Source: Ignavibacteriales bacterium
Lineage (GTDB): Bacteria > Bacteroidota > Ignavibacteria > Ignavibacteriales > Ignavibacteriaceae
Assembly: GCA_020061995.1 (NCBI GenBank)
Contig: JAGUXE010000349.1
Coordinates: forward strand, 1-10,418
DNA: 10,418 bases
Direction of reading: 5' to 3'
A program made the position numbers and the translations under genes. Each line of letters starts with the position of its first letter. The stretch's first letter is position 1. Below the pieces are notes generated by a model that had not been told where the DNA came from, did not search any database, and worked only from the letters and a program-made list of their open reading frames with translations. Below are positions 8,244-10,418 of the stretch, one piece after another.

Positions 8244-9905
8244 TTAATAAAAATTCATGTTTAACATTAAAGTATTTGTTGCTGTCTTATTCCCTTGAAT
8301 TGTAATGGAATTATACTGATGAATAATTTGGAATGTTAGATTATTTGAAAAAAGATAGGTGACAGTACTAATAATGCGTAATTGTTTTTCGAGTATCCCA
8401 TCTAATAAGAAACTGTAATATGGGGTTATTAAAGTTTTACTTTCAAAAACATTTCCCCCAACATTTAGAATTATATTTCCATTCTCATCGTAAACATTAT
8501 TTCCATGTTTTATTAGGTCAGTTCTTATGTTTGCATTAACTCTAGAAGTTATGTCATAATCAAGAGCAACGGTTATTGCCGTACTATTTGGTGGGATTCC
8601 TAAACCAATTTGATATCCATTGTTCGTATAGGACAATGCTCGCTCAAGTCCGTAGTGTGAAAAAGCGTATGGACGTACTATTGTATATTCTACTTCCAAA
8701 AGAGAATTTTTGAGCATAAATGGATATGCCAACCGTAATCCAGATTGATATACTGCACTGTTTCCTGATGTTGACCAATCGCCTTTAGACAAATGTTTGA
8801 AATTAATATCATCGAACATTATTGTACCATGGAATACAATCCCGTTCAAAATTCTCCAGTTCATATCAAAAGTCCAGTAAGAATTATCCAAATCATTCAG
8901 CGATCGTTGTGCTGATTCCCACAGGATAAAAGGATTTAAATAAGCAGCCTCGAATGGTCTATTTGAATATATCATTGTTTGGGAAGCTCCAAAAGAAAGA
9001 TTCTCGTTAGGTGTATAACCCAGTCGGGCAAATGCAACAAATTTTGGATTCTTAAAAGTACTGGCGACCATAGTTTGTGGATTATAAGTAGTATCCGGAA
9101 TTTCAACCAACCATCCATGCAAAAACCGATAATTGAAATCACCATATTTAAGAGAGAAGGTTACAAAATCAAAGGGTTGTGCTGAGGAATCGAAACCAAT
9201 ACGATTTAGATTGCTATTCCCCCACATTAATCTTTCCCTACCAAATTTAAAAGAAAAAAAATCTTTATCGATACTTAGATAACCTTCAGTTGCATCAAAA
9301 TTCTCTAATCCTGTAACTCTATGTGTAAAGCTATGTTTTACTCTTTCATCCATTCTTGCAAGTTTTCTATCCCCGGATTGAATGCCATTCCATGCACTTA
9401 AGTAGAGAGTTAACCAATCACTATAAAATATGGAAAGATAACCTCCAAAAGTAGTAAGTGCAGTATTCCGTCGGCTTGAGTCACCAGTTTGTGTTGCAAA
9501 TTTGAGTGAGAATATCGGATTAGCTTTTATCTGAAGTATTGAATCTTTGTAATAAAAAGCGTAACTGTTTTTATCACCTGATAAATAATCGCCAAAAATA
9601 TCTGTCTGAAATCCCTTAATTGAATAATTACCATTAATTACAGTGTCATTAAAATGTGTTTTAAATAAGTCTGATTTTCCTCGATCAGAATAGTTTTGAA
9701 ATTTTGATGACTCGTTAATTTTGGAAAGTAGTGCATCTCTGCTCAATGGTCTATAAAATAGTGAGGAGATTGGTAAAGCACCTTCTGTCTCTTTTTTTAA
9801 TAAATAATTGTAGACTGAATTATAAGAGTTGACACTCTCAAATTGTGCATACGAAACATGAGCTAATAGAAAAGTTAGAATAATTATTAAATATCTTGTA
9901 GTCAT
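8244..9905 (-). CDS. Wzi-like outer-membrane beta-barrel protein (capsule assembly Wzi family)
   Basis: The 553-aa product has a signal peptide (1-20, hydrophobic core YLIIILTFLL, cleavage after 'SYA' before Gln21). Residues about 28-64 ('VYNYLLKKETEGALPIS', 'YRPLSRDALLSKI') fit the N-terminal helical region of Wzi proteins. The rest alternates polar and hydrophobic strands, as in a beta-barrel, and ends in the aromatic 'LNMNFY' expected for barrel insertion by Bam. Wzi-like landmarks are 'FKFGRERLMWGNSNLNRIGFD' in two adjoining parts (219-239), 'AYLNPFILWES' (321-331) and 'LNGIVFHGTIMFDDINF' (353-369). E. coli Wzi is an outer-membrane lectin that holds K-type capsule on the surface; whether this member binds capsule, exopolysaccharide or something else is unknown. 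The start is chosen from the signal peptide, as no clear ribosome site precedes it. It lies 58 bases after the dehydrogenase gene and may be co-transcribed with it. The alternative is another uncharacterised outer-membrane barrel. Confidence 0.72.
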   Translation of the reverse strand: MTTRYLIIILTFLLAHVSYAQFESVNSYNSVYNYLLKKETEGALPISSLFYRPLSRDALLSKINESSKFQNYSDRGKSDLFKTHFNDTVINGNYSIKGFQTDIFGDYLSGDKNSYAFYYKDSILQIKANPIFSLKFATQTGDSSRRNTALTTFGGYLSIFYSDWLTLYLSAWNGIQSGDRKLARMDERVKHSFTHRVTGLENFDATEGYLSIDKDFFSFKFGRERLMWGNSNLNRIGFDSSAQPFDFVTFSLKYGDFNYRFLHGWLVEIPDTTYNPQTMVASTFKNPKFVAFARLGYTPNENLSFGASQTMIYSNRPFEAAYLNPFILWESAQRSLNDLDNSYWTFDMNWRILNGIVFHGTIMFDDINFKHLSKGDWSTSGNSAVYQSGLRLAYPFMLKNSLLEVEYTIVRPYAFSHYGLERALSYTNNGYQIGLGIPPNSTAITVALDYDITSRVNANIRTDLIKHGNNVYDENGNIILNVGGNVFESKTLITPYYSFLLDGILEKQLRIISTVTYLFSNNLTFQIIHQYNSITIQGNKTATNTLMLNMNFY

Positions 9906-9963
9906 TCTTAAGAATTTCTGAAGTTGTTAAATTATGTTATAATAGAGATTAATATAAACAAAA

Positions 9964-10418
9964 TTAAGATTTAGATTTTCTAAGTGTTCGCTGAACTTTA
10001 TGGAGAAACGATAAAATGATTGGACTTAATTTATAAACTAATAAAAATAATTTACCTTCCAGTCCGTACAACAATGATTCCTTACCACTTTCATAACCAT
10101 TTTTAACTTCTTTTGCAAACTGATTTAATTTTTCAGATTCCGGATTCAAATCGTAACTAAATACCTTTCCAACATAAACAATCAAAAACTTAGTCTTATT
10201 TTTTTTATTCAACTCTCTAAGATATGTAGAGTAAATATTTTTTAGAGAGCTGTAAACCACCCGATCTTTAACATCAATTAAACTCAATACTGTGGAAATA
10301 AAAATTATATCTAATTTATTTGATCTTTCGATAATTTTTTCAACGATTTTTATAGGAATGAGAACATCTATATTCCAATAAGTATTAAAAGAGTTTGAGT
10401 TTATTTCTAATAGATTAT
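9964..10418 (-). CDS. Short-chain dehydrogenase/reductase (SDR), C-terminal part
   Basis: The frame is open from the right edge to the TAA at 9964-9966 (about 150 codons). The only start-like codon near 10287 is a TTG with 44 further open in-frame codons before it, so the real start lies outside the window. The visible part is the second half of an SDR Rossmann fold: helix 'DVLIPIKIVEKII', strand 'LDIIFIST', then 'VVYSSLKNIYSTYLREL' with the YxxxK catalytic pair (Tyr codon 10252-10254, Lys codon 10240-10242), then 'FLIVYVGKVFSYDL', the strand and loop after the active-site helix. The tail 'KEVKNGYESGKESLLYGLEGK' followed by a hydrophobic 'LFLLVYKLSPIILSFL' resembles DprE2/YdfG-like SDRs and could associate with the membrane. 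The residue 13 positions before the Tyr is Thr, where Ser is usual. The substrate cannot be told from this fragment; the NAD(P)-binding glycine motif is off the window. Confidence 0.78.
   Translation of the reverse strand, partial: NLLEINSNSFNTYWNIDVLIPIKIVEKIIERSNKLDIIFISTVLSLIDVKDRVVYSSLKNIYSTYLRELNKKNKTKFLIVYVGKVFSYDLNPESEKLNQFAKEVKNGYESGKESLLYGLEGKLFLLVYKLSPIILSFLHKVQRTLRKSKS

Noticed and set aside
8979..9185. Open frame of 68 codons on the plus strand within the Wzi-like gene
   Set aside because: Antisense shadow with no start signal or recognisable sequence.
9906..9963. Possible promoter for the Wzi-like gene (TTGTTT and TATAAC-like strings)
   Set aside because: Neither sigma-70 spacing nor the TTG/TAnnTTTG pattern fits; the strings are unremarkable in AT-rich sequence.
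10213..10249. Perfect 8-base inverted repeat (ctctctaa / ttagagag) with a 21-base spacer
   Set aside because: It lies inside the conserved active-site helix region of the dehydrogenase, where coding constraint explains the sequence; no T tract or regulatory position supports a function.

Overview
This window looks like a chromosomal segment from an AT-rich member of the Bacteroidota/Chlorobiota/Ignavibacteriota (FCB) group, with Ignavibacteria-like bacteria the best guess. Three things point there: a gingipain-type (C25) peptidase that ends in a 'YNYPNPF ... NGTYLVKL' type IX secretion sorting domain; an exact TTG-N20-TAnnTTTG promoter of the Bacteroidota sigma-A type; and a Wzi-like outer-membrane barrel. 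The assignment rests on recognising these families and motifs, not on a database search.

All five genes lie on the minus strand, so transcription runs from high to low coordinates. In that order they are: (1) the 3' part of a short-chain dehydrogenase/reductase (9964-10418, cut by the right edge); (2) a 553-aa exported Wzi-like beta-barrel protein (8244-9905); (3) a 1919-aa exported multidomain C25 cysteine peptidase with an intact His/Cys dyad (2390-8149); (4) glmS, glucosamine-6-phosphate synthase (455-2287); (5) the 5' part of a COG2403-type predicted GTPase related to cyclic 2,3-diphosphoglycerate synthetase (1-431, cut by the left edge). Coding density is high and no gap exceeds about 100 bases. 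The gap at 8150-8243 carries a good promoter. The gap at 2288-2389 carries a weak -7-like element and a weak hairpin. The gaps at 432-454 and 9906-9963 hold nothing recognisable beyond a possible ribosome binding site in the first.

Functionally, the left part is cytoplasmic: amino-sugar supply for peptidoglycan, lipopolysaccharide and exopolysaccharide, probably co-transcribed with the GTPase (23-base gap). The middle and right parts concern the cell surface: a peptidase exported through Sec and then the type IX system, and an outer-membrane barrel of a family that elsewhere holds capsule on the cell. A common cell-envelope theme is plausible but is inference, because the peptidase has its own promoter and neighbouring genes outside the window are unseen.

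I found no tRNA, rRNA, CRISPR array, insertion sequence or phage gene, and no clearly new system. The points most worth a second look are the large propeller-like, aromatic-rich insert in the C25 peptidase, whether that peptidase is the PorU sortase or a cargo protein, the glmS-GTPase pairing, and the Thr in the usual catalytic Ser position of the dehydrogenase fragment.
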